A DNA stretch of 64,000 bases from Perca fluviatilis (GCF_010015445.1 NC_053116.1:36457785-36521784), one strand, 5' to 3'. Positions 51,362-60,662 are shown, numbered from the stretch's first letter. Notes: generated by a model not told the origin, from the sequence alone. A program made the numbers and translations.

Positions 51362-52114
51362 TGATGCGGGGGGGCTCGCTGCCCTGTCGGAGAGTCTGAG
51401 CAGGATGGATCAGAGACTGATTACACACTTAATTTCAGTGAGAGATGTGAGGAGAGGAAGAGCAAGGGAAAAGGAGAGATCTGGCCGCGAGGGGGGGGGG
51501 CCATCTAAGATCTCGTCCCGGGCCCAGGCAAGACTGTCAGCTGGCCTGCACCAGACCTTCATGAGGCAAAAGCCCAGTAGAGTCAAAAACATTTATTTTT
51601 TATTTTTTTTTTAAACGCGAAGTAAAAAGTAAAACTTTCAAGCAATAAAAAAGAAATTACAGACAGGATCCTCAGCAACATATAAGCAACTGAAATAAAA
51701 ATGTTCTTGTCCGAAAGGGGTAGGATAAGGTTGAGAACTTTTCTGGTCCTACCCCCCCTCTTTTTTATATTTCATCAGCCTCCATGTTCAGCTCGGTCGG
51801 CATGAACAAATCAACCCTTTTGAACAATAACAAAATAATCCGAACAGATGAACCAAAAACCATTAAACAGTCAACAACCAAGAAATCACTGGTCCTGCTC
51901 ACTGAATATTTTGTTTCTGAATAGTCTTTATAGTTTGGATAAATTGTTACATTTTTATGTCCTAATGCAGTGAAGTTTTGTATTCCCACAACTGTCTGTG
52001 TGAATGCAAATGTGCCATGTGTGTTTGGTGTATTACATCCCACAGGCAGAGTGCCCCCTGTGTCGGGAGAAGTTCCAGCCTCACAGACTGGTGTACCTGA
52101 GGAACTACAGCTAG
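42857..52114 (+). CDS. pex10: pex10, peroxisomal RING-finger E3 ubiquitin ligase (complete, six coding exons)
   Basis: Joining 42857-42968, 44572-44652, 45780-46192, 47723-47889, 48523-48658 and 52046-52114 gives 978 nt: 325 residues and a TAG stop, with every junction GT-AG and in phase. Human PEX10 is about 326 residues. The product is an integral peroxisomal membrane protein. By family knowledge it forms the PEX2-PEX10-PEX12 ligase complex, which ubiquitinates the import receptor PEX5 for recycling. The N-terminus starts [20 protein letters not shown]. Hydrophobic stretches lie near residues 165-194 and 219-238, and a basic, polar linker precedes the RING. The C-terminal C3HC4 RING uses C272, C275, C287, H289, C292, C295, C306 and C309, all present, and the protein ends RLVYLRNYS. 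The start is the first in-frame ATG, in context ataaccATGC. A Gly-rich insert ([14 protein letters not shown]) lies near residue 120. No internal stop is seen, so I read it as functional. Confidence 0.96.
43050..43713. repeat. 33-bp minisatellite with 199-bp higher-order period (pex10 intron 1)
   Basis: About twenty copies of a 33-bp unit (gctttcttcactttaacatg plus taggttaacgtca) fill 660 bp. Variant units, acaataatacgtatg and acttttaatatgtaggtg, recur in fixed order, so a block of six units (199 bp) repeats at 43186, 43385 and onward. The unit length is divisible by three, so the minus strand stays open ([11 protein letters not shown] repeats); I treat this as non-coding. Confidence 0.9.
43843..44184. 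mobile_element. hAT-type MITE, 342 bp (pex10 intron 1)
   Basis: Termini cagtggtgtagtcta and tagactacaccactg are perfect inverted repeats. Flanks catttaat and catttaaa match at 7 of 8 bases, as expected for an 8-bp hAT target duplication. Related fragments occur at about 54000-54033 and 55690-55980. Confidence 0.85.
44572..44652 (+). CDS. pex10: pex10 coding exon 2
   Basis: 81 nt, entered after tctctctgtag and left at acattcacag/gtagtt. It encodes [20 protein letters not shown] and then GLTTFT, a conserved early PEX10 segment with the [12 protein letters not shown] pattern. The phase is 1 at both ends, so the exon is symmetric and skipping it would preserve the frame. Confidence 0.93.
44672..45698. 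mobile_element. F1 transposon filling pex10 intron 2
   Basis: It starts tagcattgccagct 19 bp after the exon 2 donor and ends ttgatccagacta about 80 bp before exon 3. It contains the F1 signature segments ggaaggaacttgttttggtg and the reverse of the atgattgtaaagatttac block. A Tc1-like MITE (44732-45155) is nested in it. No target duplication was recognised. Confidence 0.8.
44732..45155. mobile_element. Tc1/mariner-like MITE nested in F1
   Basis: The left end is cactaccagtcaaaagtttg at a TA dinucleotide, the typical fish Tc1-like terminus. Long inverted arms follow: agaccgaatacca-type tracts around ctgagatcagttgcattgtt recur in reverse near 45090-45115. The right terminus is truncated at ttctaagtgac. 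Confidence 0.75.
45780..46192 (+). CDS. pex10: pex10 coding exon 3
   Basis: 413 nt, acceptor cctcccaag, donor gtaggt after ATC AGC TAT. It encodes residues 65-202: the [16 protein letters not shown] block, the basic SRIPSRTRR stretch, a Gly/Arg-rich low-complexity insert, and the hydrophobic segment around [20 protein letters not shown]. The exon is strikingly GC-rich compared with its introns. A long antisense open frame over it is a by-product of that composition. Confidence 0.95.
46193..47722. other. pex10 intron 3, repeat-rich, no gene seen
   Basis: A/T-rich intron. At 47180-47515 there are pieces of a hAT-type MITE with the end cgtccagcccta and an internal cgagcagcccta. The region 46300-46700 looks like another dispersed repeat (ggtgctctaagcgatgtca at 46297). 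No additional exon was supported. Confidence 0.5.
47723..47889 (+). CDS. pex10: pex10 coding exon 4
   Basis: 167 nt, acceptor cccgtgtag, donor gtacag. It encodes [20 protein letters not shown] and then the hydrophobic [18 protein letters not shown], likely a membrane helix, ending in the basic [18 protein letters not shown] 407-bp hAT-type MITE begins only 53 bp after this exon. Confidence 0.94.
47943..48349. mobile_element. hAT-type MITE, 407 bp (pex10 intron 4)
   Basis: It runs from tagggttgggtaccgaaa to gatgcccaaccctta-like ends (actual right end cccaaccctta minus one t). Flanks cttagacc and ctcagacc match at 7 of 8. It starts 53 bp from the exon 4 donor. Interior is A/T-rich with no reading frame. 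Confidence 0.8.
48523..48658 (+). CDS. pex10: pex10 coding exon 5 (first part of the RING finger)
   Basis: 136 nt, acceptor gtgtgtctgcag, donor gtcagg. It encodes the spacer [14 protein letters not shown] and RING residues C272, C275, C287, H289, C292 and C295 (pattern CMLC...CGHLFCWEC). It ends ITEWCNTK, and the last two zinc ligands lie on exon 6. Confidence 0.96.
49118..50547. mobile_element. Element with CAGGGTTTC termini enclosing F3 copy C
   Basis: It begins cagggtttccgcgggtctta and ends with gcagaaaccctg, the inverse, with repeated tcttaaa tracts inside each end. CAGGGTTTC-type ends are common for hAT non-autonomous elements. The target duplication is unclear. It lies in pex10 intron 5. 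Confidence 0.6.
49143..50209 (+). mobile_element. F3 transposon copy C with RecQ-helicase-like fragment (pex10 intron 5)
   Basis: Termini are tagcc...aggcta. An open frame at 49252-49476 contains [20 protein letters not shown] followed by [15 protein letters not shown]. This matches the Q-like motif and Walker A motif I (GxGKS) order of RecQ/SF2 helicases; the later motifs are absent. The copy sits inside a larger element with CAGGGTTTC termini. No clean target duplication was found for this copy. Confidence 0.65.
50640..51600. mobile_element. Degenerate transposon remnant in pex10 intron 5 (hAT/ZMYM-like, tentative)
   Basis: G-runs and the phrase cccgggccca recur near both ends (50670 and 51517). 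The + strand at 50930-51050 reads like a degraded MSGQHKS...RKRKEKRRK start, as in ZMYM/hAT-type transposases, broken by stops. A GA-rich simple tract lies at 51313-51361. I found no clean inverted ends. Confidence 0.35.
51240..51400. repeat. GA-rich simple repeat and imperfect tandem duplication
   Basis: Two copies of gagagagtgatgcggg (near 51254 and 51355) flank (GA)n tracts. The resulting Arg-Glu open frames are low-complexity artefacts. Confidence 0.6.
52046..52114 (+). CDS. pex10: pex10 coding exon 6 (end of the RING finger and stop)
   Basis: 69 nt after the acceptor ttacatcccacag. It encodes [20 protein letters not shown] followed by YS and TAG at 52112-52114. It supplies zinc ligands C306 and C309. 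A transposon starts immediately after the stop codon. Confidence 0.96.
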   Translation, partial: AECPLCREKFQPHRLVYLRNYS

Positions 52115-52561
52115 GTAGCCTGGGAAGACCCTGACGAACTTCTGGCAAATTTGAGATTTGCTCTGCAAGTCGGTCTGGCCCAGAGCCCATTCAAGCCCAT
52201 TTCCAATTTTTCAAAATCGAGGCACCAATCACAACCGTTGAGGCGGGCTTTATACCAATCACAACCGTTGAGGCGGGCTTTATACCAATCACAACCGTTG
52301 AGGCGGGCTTTACACAATGATGATAGCGCAGCGACAGCGAGCAGCTTTTTGTTTACATTCAACATGGCGGCCACCGAAGCGCAGCGGCCCGTTGATGCTG
52401 CTGTCGCTGCTACGTCACCCGGATCGTTGTTCTGATTGGTTGAAGGACTATCCAGTTGCAGCCAGAGGCATTTGAGCGGCGTCCGTTGGTGACTCCCCTT
52501 TGGAAATGAGCTGCGAATGAAGCTTGATACAACTGAGAAGGGTCTGGTGTCAACCAGGCTA
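52115..52561. mobile_element. F4 MITE inserted at the pex10 stop codon
   Basis: The termini tagcctgg and ccaggcta are inverted. The flanks acagctag (52107-52114 and 52562-52569) are a perfect 8-bp target-site duplication, and the left copy contains the last pex10 codon and stop. Inside are three tandem ~30-bp units (52227-52315) and the segment ctgattggttg...gcagaggcatt. The latter is also in the RecQ-bearing F3 copy at 49143-50209, so F4 looks like an internally deleted relative. An 8-bp duplication fits hAT-like transposons; MULE- or KDZ-like origin is possible. Confidence 0.85.
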
Positions 52562-52599
52562 ACAGCTAGAACTACAGAGCCTGAAACTACAAACTACAC

Positions 52600-52660
52600 A
52601 GAGATACACGCGCGCGCACACACGCACTCACACACACACGCACTCACACACACACACACT
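52600..52660. repeat. CA-rich simple repeat in the pex10 3' UTR
   Basis: Imperfect (CA)n with interspersed cgc and actc units, just after the F4 element. Confidence 0.8.
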
Positions 52661-52858
52661 GCTCAGAACTTTGTGCCAACGTACTGTAGCTTCTGGAGGT
52701 ATAAACCTTTTATGTTCTTTTCAGGTTTTTTTTTTTTTTTCAAATTAATTGCTTCTTTTGTTGCTGAACAAAAGTTGTTGATTGAGAATAACATTTGAGA
52801 TTGTATCAGTCAAATCTTGTAAATATTGCTTTTAATTTAATTAAAACTATCAGATGCT

Positions 52859-52864
52859 AATAAA
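52859..52864 (+). terminator. Likely pex10 polyadenylation signal AATAAA
   Basis: This is a canonical AATAAA about 745 nt after the stop codon, followed by a T/TG-rich stretch (gtttctctgttttgtttgtg), as expected for a downstream element. If it is used, the 3' UTR includes the whole F4 transposon at 52115-52561. Confidence 0.55.
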
Positions 52865-53053
52865 ATGTAAGAATGTTTCTCTGTTTTGTTTGTGTGTAGA
52901 GGTGACATTGTCTTTGTTTTTATAGTTTATAACATATATAACATATATTTGTATGAAAAGTGCTATACAAAGATTATAGATTGATTGATTGAGTATGACC
53001 TATACTGCAGATGTTTTGGCTTCGCTTACAAAGTCGATGTAATTACCCCTGGT

Positions 53054-53291
<238 letters not shown>

Positions 53292-53304
53292 AATAAATAA
53301 ATAA

Positions 53305-53990
53305 GCACTCATAAGTTTATGAACCCATGCTAAAGTTGACTAAAAAGAGGAATAAAACTAATTATCTTTTGGAAATTGATCTTAATGCCTTAATAAAAAA
53401 AAAATGAGGAAAAGTCCATCATCACATACCCTTCACCATACCTAGAGATTGGCATGGTTTTATTTCAGTTAGCCTAATGGCTGGTTTGATTTGCATTGAG
53501 AGATGATTTTATGGAAAGTACCCCATGCCAATCTCTAGGTATGGTGAAGGGTATGTGATGATGTTGGGGGTATGGTGAAGGGTATGTGATGATGTGGGGG
53601 TAGGGTGAAGGGTATGTGATGATGTGGGGGTATGGTGAAGGGTATGTGATGATGTGGGGTGCTATTTTAATTCCAAAGGCCAAGGGAACTTTATCAGGAT
53701 GCATAGTATCCTGGATCCATGAAATAACTGGCCTTTCAAAATAAACATCTGCCTGCCTTTATGGGAATTTAACATAGGGGTGGACTGACTTATGCCTCCT
53801 GTATTTTAAAGGAAGAACATTTATTTATGATACATTATTCATTCACAAAGAAAATTGGTGGCCTTAAAGATTGGATTTTTCCTAATGTTTTTAATTAAAG
53901 CATTAAGATCAATTTCCAAAAGATAATTTTTTTTATTCCTCTTTTTAGTCAACTTTAGCATGGGTTCATAAACTTATGAGTGCCACTGTA
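53305..53990. mobile_element. Tc1/mariner-like MITE with internal minisatellite
   Basis: Left arm cactcataagtttatgaacc and right arm ggttcataaacttatgagtg are inverted, and the match extends over roughly 100 bp (gttgactaaaaagaggaata). The right end cactgta fits a TA target. Inside is a four-copy ~30-bp tandem repeat at 53537-53660, and sequence near 53440 is the inverse of sequence near 53525. Confidence 0.75.
53537..53660. repeat. ~30-bp minisatellite, four units
   Basis: Unit tatggtgaagggtatgtgat plus gatgtgggg, with single-base variants. It lies inside the mariner-like MITE. Confidence 0.9.
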
Positions 53991-55282
53991 TATATGGTAC
54001 AGTATACCCACTACAATATATTAGACTACACCACTGTGTGGATAGACCCTATAGACATACTGACAAGCTAAATGTGCTTTGTACATCAAGGTACCAGCTC
54101 CAGTAAAGAGAACAGAGACTTGGGAGACTTCTACGTCATCTTAACTTAACAACATTACACAATTAACGATTAAGATAATCACAGCACAAAAAAACAAGGT
54201 TTAGCTGCTCAAAAATGGCCGCTGATGCTGCTGCTTGTTGTCAACTGCCTCCCTCCACAGAATAAATCCCAAACAGTCTGTAATTGGAGCGAGGACTAAT
54301 GTTAAGGTTTCCTCTTCATCCTGGCCATTATCATGGTATGCGGTCTTCCTTGTCCATCCCAATTACACATGCCTTTAAATGTTTGGGTTGACAGACAGAA
54401 TTAATACAGTGAGCCAACACATCGAAGCAACACAGAAAACCAAAGGCCAAATCCATTACATAAGCTGTCACTGCGCACATTTTACTAGGCAAATTTCTCC
54501 AAATAAGATCCACTCATTGTTGGCTCTAACGTGAGGTAGTTTAATAATTCACCTGCAAAAGGTTGCTAACATGCTGCCGGTCAGATTAAGCTAATGGTTG
54601 TGCTGTGTTTAACGTTAGCTAGTTGATAATTAGAAGAAATACCTCACTGGTCTAACATGAATATTACAAAGTAAATTATGCATGATGAAAATCTTATTAT
54701 ATACCTTTTTATATATATATATATATATATAGTTTATTTCTGTACCTGTAGGCTAGTCTTAGATTTGTAAAATACGTGAATCTCGTGTGAACTGGAAGGA
54801 AACGTGAAGAGCTGCGCTCGAGCCTCGTCCCCGTCACACAAAGAAATTGGGGTTGTTAAAACGTCAATGTGTGGAACAAAACAGTTTAAATATTCCCTTA
54901 TCTGAATTTAAAATGTGTATCAAACAAGCGTCCATTACAGTATGATTTAGCTGTGTCTTATTTAAACGTGCTGCTGTGCTGTTACCCGGCTGTAAACTCA
55001 TTTGTCGGAGTAAAAAACAGAATAATTGTGACTCAACGTTGGCTTTGCATGTGGAAATGCGGCATTGCATGATGGGAATTGCGCCCCATTTTCTCCGGTA
55101 AAACATAAATAATCATTGTGAAACTTAGAACAAAAGTGTTTCCTCCTTATTAACGTCTTGTCGTTTCTTATACTCTCACTATAAAATCTCTGGTTTTAAT
55201 TTCTGGTTAAGTTCCATATTCGGCACCATTAGTCATCATGGTGTGTCTGTGAAAGACTCCGCCGTCTCTAATAACAATAATC

Positions 55283-55446
55283 ATACTTACCTGGCAGGGG
55301 AGATACCATGATCAACAAGGTGGTTCACCCAAAGGGAGGCATAGCCATTGCACAGCGGCTTTCTGAACTTTGCGAATTCCCCAAATGCGGGAATCTCGAC
55401 TGCAAAATTTGTGGTAGTGGGGGACTGCGTTCGCGCTCTCCCCCTA
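55283..55446 (+). ncRNA. U1 spliceosomal snRNA, divergent copy
   Basis: Starts atacttacctggcagggg, the U1 5' end that pairs with 5' splice sites. It continues agataccatgatcaacaagg, keeps the stem-loop II heptamer attgcac, the Sm site aatttgtgg and the 3' stem gggggactgcgttcgcgctc. Length is about 164 nt, as in vertebrate U1. Compared with the common vertebrate sequence, stem II AUCC/GGAU is AGCC/GGCU and stem III has a U-A to A-U swap, so pairing is kept. The stem-loop I loop, bound by U1-70K, reads AUCAACAAG and not AUCACGAAG. I could not recognise a convincing PSE or 3' box, so it is either an expressed variant or a recent pseudogene. Confidence 0.9.
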
Positions 55447-56339
55447 ATATGTTGTCAAATGATAAAAATATACAGGAAGTAATGGACGAAGGATAAACAT
55501 AGATATGCTTGTTTAGTCATTGATGTGCAAGTATCAATGGAAATAGGAATCACAATGATTACACGGCCTTGTCGAATGCTTGATTCTGATTGGTCAATCG
55601 CGGCACTCTACGCATGAATGTATTAGGAGAACGTCGTCGCTAAGACCGTTGCTAGTGCGGAGTTTTGATCACAGACTCTAGCGGACCATTTGTAAACTGG
55701 TGTAGTCTAGGATTTCCATATAACCACTTAAAAATGCGCAATGACACGCAACAACAAACTTTCCATTATAATTTTGATATATTTTGAATTGTCAACTGTG
55801 TTTTTTTTTTCTTCACATAGGATGAATAAGGGTATTTCCACCATAACTTGCATAAAAGTTTATCTGAATGCATTGAAAGTCTTTGACGCTCAACCCCCCT
55901 CGCCCCTCACTATGATATGCGCCCCCCACAACCCAAAAGGCTGATTCTGGCCCATATAGGCCAATATACAGTAGCCAGTTGTTAAATTGGGCCGGGCCTC
56001 TCCGGGGCTCAGCCCCGACACATAAGCCTGCTCATTTGTGTCCGGATGTGCCTGCTGTCAGTTGCCTACTGGAAATATGTCACATACAATTTGATGAAAG
56101 TGATGCTTTTGAAAACATGATAATTCTGACAATAAATGAAAGATTTTTGAAATGCCATGTCTATTTTGTCTCGGCGGTGCTGACATGAGAACAATTGGAA
56201 CACGGCAACAACCCGCCCAGAACTGCAGACACACCACCATAGGTCACCACTGCTGGTCAACTACATAACGCCGAAGTGTCTCCATCTGTAGGATTAACAG
56301 ATCAACTGCCTTCTCCTAAAGCTAAAAACCCCGTTCACA

Positions 56340-56475
56340 GCTGTGGAAGCCCGGTGCTCGGAAGCTCAACCGGCCGCTACGAAGTTCATGTCGCTGACCA
56401 AGCCGTTGAACCAGTCCCCGCTGTCGCATCTCCGGCCACGACTCCGCTCTGAGCATCGGAGAGCCCCACTCGGTG

Positions 56476-56478
<3 letters not shown>
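56340..56478. other. GC-rich segment of unknown nature
   Basis: Unlike its surroundings it is rich in CG dinucleotides and open in more than one frame, and it ends in the (TG)n at 56478. It could be an exon, a CpG island or part of a repeat; I cannot decide. Confidence 0.3.
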
Positions 56479-56553
<75 letters not shown>

Positions 56554-56582
56554 GCGCGCGTGCGCGCGCGCGTGTGCGTGTG
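56478..56582. repeat. (TG)n/(CG)n microsatellite
   Basis: A TG run merging into gcgtgcgtgcgcgcgcg, an alternating purine-pyrimidine tract of about 100 bp. Confidence 0.97.
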
Positions 56583-57063
56583 CTAGTAAAGAGAGAGAAT
56601 GGGAGAAGGAAGTTTGTGTGAGGTGGACCTGATCACCACAGACCCAAATCTTCTCAGCTGTTGCTACTGTCATATGCTGCACTGTCTCTTCATGTGGCAC
56701 ATTATGTTTGGCACATTGTATGGGTCACTTCTTATATCCTAACATGCTAAATGCCCTAATACCTGTTGAGACTACAACAATGCAAAGTATAGGCTCTTAA
56801 CCTTGCAGTTCTGCACATATCATGTAAGACTCTATTTCTCCATTTCTTTGCACAAAACTCTCCAGAAAGTGCAATTTAATGGTTTATTTTTCATATACTG
56901 TCATTGGTTTTACTTTAGTTTGCAGCTTTTCTTAGCAGTCTGCTAAAAAAACTGGGAACAAATCCATTGTGAGTCTTCTGTGCAGCACTTTGGAAACTTT
57001 GTGTTTGTAAAATGTGCTATAGAAATAAAGTGGATTGGATTGGATTGGATTGTGCAGTACAGA

Positions 57064-57082
57064 GTGTGTGTGTGTGTGTGTG
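57064..57082. repeat. (GT)n microsatellite, short
   Basis: A short GT run, preceded at 57036-57053 by gattg repeats at the end of a LINE-like tail (aatgtgctatagaaataaag). Confidence 0.9.
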
Positions 57083-57185
57083 GGTGGTGGGGGGACATTG
57101 TGGTAAATTGTTATGCAACAATTTGTGCCTTTTTCATAAATGTATGCTGGAAATGTCGTTATTTACATAAAGGAAATTATTATTA

Positions 57186-57845
57186 TTAAAGGAACACGCC
57201 AACTTATTGGGACTTTAGCTTATTCACTGTATCTCCCAGAGTTAGATAAGTCCATACACACCCTTCTCATCTCTGTGCATGTTGTAACGCTGTCTGACGG
57301 CTCCACCAGTAGCAGCCCAGCACAGAACCTGCAGGTAACTGGTTCCAACTAGCCTACTGCTCCCAATAAGTGACAAAATAACATGTTCATATTTACATGT
57401 TGTGATTTGCAAGTCACAGCGTGTACAAAAAACAACGTAACATGAGACACAGCCATCTTCTAACCGTAAACAAACCGGGACTATATTCTCAGAAAGGCTT
57501 GCGCGAGCATATCACTCCGCCCAAGTAGCAGAAGTAGCAGTGCTTCACCTTCTGAGAATATAGTTTCCAGTTTGTTAGAGGGTTAGAAGATGGCTGTGTC
57601 TCATTGACCCTTGTTCTTTGCGCTGCGACTATACTCTAAATCAACATGTAAATAGGAAGATGTTGGCGTTATTGTGAAACTTAGTGGGAGCAGGATTGGA
57701 TACAGGTTCTGATGTGCTAGGCTAAGCTACCGGTGGAACCCGCAGATCGAACACACACGTACACGAAGGGTATGTATCGACTTGTCTTACTCTGGGGGTT
57801 ACGGTGAATAAGCTAAAGTCCCAATAAGTTGGTGTGTTCCTTTAA
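57186..57845. mobile_element. TTAA-flanked MITE, 660 bp, long inverted ends
   Basis: TTAA at both ends. Termini aggaacacgccaacttattg and caataagttggtgtgttcct match for over 40 bp. A second inner inverted pair, ctcagaaaggcttgcgcg-region (57490) and ttctgagaatatagt (57550), suggests an older nested piece. Confidence 0.85.
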
Positions 57846-58520
57846 GTATTCTCCTGTTTTGTTCACTTTATTGTTGTATTGAACAGTTATTGCATTCCCC
57901 CGTAATCTACGCCTGTGAAACCATTATATCCTCAACTACTGCCTAGGGTGTAATTTCCACTGGGGACAGGCCCACTTTTCAACATCCCATTTGCCGTTGA
58001 TCTGCGCCCCCCCCCCCGTTCGTTTGCTAAAGCTAAGCCGGTACGTGTAGTCAGCAGACCCTGCTGAAACCAACAGAGCAGCCAATTAGCAGCAACACTC
58101 GACAGATTAATGATTTTCTAGAGCTTTCTCGCGGCCCAGACCGGCTGCTAGCACTCAAAAGTGTTTACATCCAAACATTCAGTCCCAACACACTCTGGCG
58201 GCATTTTCTCTGTCCTGTTGACAACCAGCCAGTTCACTTACACTGCTCTCATTTTGGGTAATCAGGTTTTCCCCCTCCCATGGAGAATATGGCTCACGGT
58301 GGAGGCAGATGCTGCCAGGCTAACGCTGATCCCCGAGCTACGATGATGGATGTCTCCTGCTCTTCCTCTTCTCTCTCCTCATCATTTACACCTAGGCAGT
58401 TGGCTAATTACACCCAAAAAGAGTATTCATTTGAAAGTGTTAAACTTCCCTCCCTGTTTTTCACAGCGTCTTTAGGGAGGCAACAAAGGGAAACCTGCAG
58501 ATGTTGTTAGCTGCAGAATA

Positions 58521-58712
58521 TTCTCGCATTGTCAGATCTATCGCCACAGTGCTGTGGAGGAAGGTCTGGCTACACCACAGATACATTCTGGGATAGGACA
58601 AAAAAACACCTCTGGGTTGTTTGCATTTCTTTAAACCAATCACAATCGTTTTGGGGCGCCCAAAGCATTTTTTTCTCCTATCCCAGAATGCATCTGTGGT
58701 GTAGCCAGACCT
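58521..58712. mobile_element. F1-related fold-back fragment
   Basis: Holds the F1 end hairpin (ccacagtgctgtgg) and its neighbour facing an inverted copy: tctggctacaccacagatac against gcatctgtggtgtagccaga. A short palindromic derivative. Confidence 0.6.
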
Positions 58713-59148
58713 AACTGCATGCAAAATGACCAATCTATGGCGTGGCCATAGTGGGCCATTGGTTGGGGTTAGGCATTTTACCTCGAGTTGGGGAAAGCTG
58801 ATTGGTCAGGGGATAGGACCTGTACAAATCAGGTTACGTTACTCGCAAGCATGGACCTCGGCCAATAGTAGCTATTGAAGGGCAGGTCTTGATGTGGCCA
58901 TAGTGGGGAAAAAATATTGCTTACTGCAAAGCACTGTGGAGTTGCAGCTATGCTTTTAAACTGATTTGTATTTTGGAATTTGAGCATCCAACTGAAAAGC
59001 AAACTTTCTGCCTCTAGAATCAGACAGACCTTAATAGATGTTGGTTGCAGACAGTGTGGTAGATCTAACTTTGACTGGTCTGTAAATAGCTGTGCACCCC
59101 CATATTGATTTGAATATAAATATTTGGTTTGTTGTTATTGTTTGTTGC

Positions 59149-59292
59149 AGAAGTCAGTTTCAATTATTGGGAGGGGTTACCCCCTGTAAATTATGCCTAC
59201 CCTACATGTTTTATCAGACTGTGGTGGCGAATGTCCTGTTTTATGGTGCAGTTTGTTGGGGAGGCAACATGACTGGAAGAAGACTGGACTCA
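59149..59292 (+). mobile_element. LINE reverse-transcriptase fragment, left part
   Basis: The + strand reads YQTVVANVLFYGAVCWGGNM and TGRRLDSL, the late part of an L2-type reverse transcriptase. It is cut at 59293 by a TTAA-flanked MITE and resumes at 60144. Confidence 0.75.
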
Positions 59293-60143
59293 TTAAAGTG
59301 ATGGTTCGGAGTAATTTCACCCTAGGGTCCTTTGCACCATGACCTCGAGCCAAACACCCCCCCAGAAGCTTTTTTCAGCTGGGTTGAACATTGGGAGAGT
59401 TAGCGTAGAGTAGCGTTATCAGCTAAATAGCTTAGCGCGGGGCTAATGGACCCAGGTTTGTATCTCGTAAATGACCCCAATAATAATGCCCGAAATGATA
59501 CCAAACTTCTACACTAGTACATATAGGTTATGCATTCATAAAACAATGGATTGGAAAGTTTGTAAGTACACCAGAAGTTTATGTAAATAACACTTGCCTG
59601 CTGGCTTCTGCTCTCTGCTGTTGTTGTTGCTGCTGCCGGCAGTAAGACGAGTGCTTAGGGCCGTCTACAAATTACAACACCGAAAAGAGATACAACAAAA
59701 ATGTTTATTAATTTAACTTTTTTTTTTTTTTTTAAGTAAGTGCTGTAGTATAACTAGCAGGAGACAAGTTATAATTGAGGTAAGTTTGGAGACATTACCT
59801 TATTTAATCATTAAATTAAGCAGAAGCCAACAGGCAAGTGTTATTTACATAAACTTCTGGTGTACTTCCAAACTTTCCAATCGATCGTTTTATGAGAGCA
59901 TAACCTATTTGTACTAGTGTAGACGTTTGGTATCATTTCGGGCATTATTAGTGGGGTCATTTATGAGATACAAACCTGGGTCCATTAGCCCCTGCGCTAA
60001 GCTATTCAGCTGATAACGCTACTCTAGCTAACTCTCCCAATGTTCGAACCAGCTGAAAAAAGCTTCTGGGGGGGGGGGGTGTTTGGCTCGAGGTCATGGT
60101 GCAAAGGACTCTAGGGTGAAATTACTCCGAACCATCACTTTAA
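59293..60143. mobile_element. TTAA-flanked MITE, 851 bp, inserted in the LINE
   Basis: TTAA at both ends with inverted arms agtgatggttcggagtaatt and aattactccgaaccatcact. The similarity continues through gctgataacgct/agcgttatcagc for more than 200 bp per arm. No transposase. Confidence 0.85.
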
Positions 60144-60662
60144 GAACTGTGGTGGAGGGGCGTGTGTGTAACAAACTGTACGCCATAATGGGTAATGACA
60201 ACCACCTCCTCCTGGCTGGGCAGAGGAGCAGTTACAGTGAGCGACTGCTCTCGCTGCACTGTAGGACAGAGAGAGGTTCAGGAGATCCTTTGTCCCCACA
60301 GCCATCAAGCTTTTTTAGAATCAGAATCAGCTTTATTTGCCAGGTGTGGGGACACAGACGAGGAATTTTGCTTTGGATTATCCAATGGTCGCAATGTGCT
60401 TACTCATACAAAACAAATAATATATACACACTATAAACCATATACCAGACCAGATAAGAACTGAACCCAAATATAATATAATTATGCCGCTCTTATCCTG
60501 TTTTTAACTCTCGTGTATGCATTTGCATTGTATTTATTCATTTATTTATTATGGGGAACTGTGTTGTGTATGGGAATGTGTGTTTATGCGTGAGCTGCTG
60601 GACACTTGAATTTCTCCGCGGTGATGAATAAAGTATCATCTATCTATCTATCTATCTATCTA
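60144..60662 (+). mobile_element. LINE reverse-transcriptase fragment, right part and tail
   Basis: Resumes with VVEGRVCNKLYAIMGNDNHL and later SERLLSLHCRTERG, the C-terminal end of L2-type ORF2. It ends in gacacttgaatttctccgcg, aataaagtatcat and (CTAT)n, the typical 3' tail and microsatellite of this LINE group. An internal stretch near 60318-60480 looks like a separate repeat. Confidence 0.75.

Noticed and set aside
51189..51614. 141-residue frame with Arg-Glu repeats
   Set aside because: It is produced by (GA)n simple sequence within a decayed repeat in pex10 intron 5.
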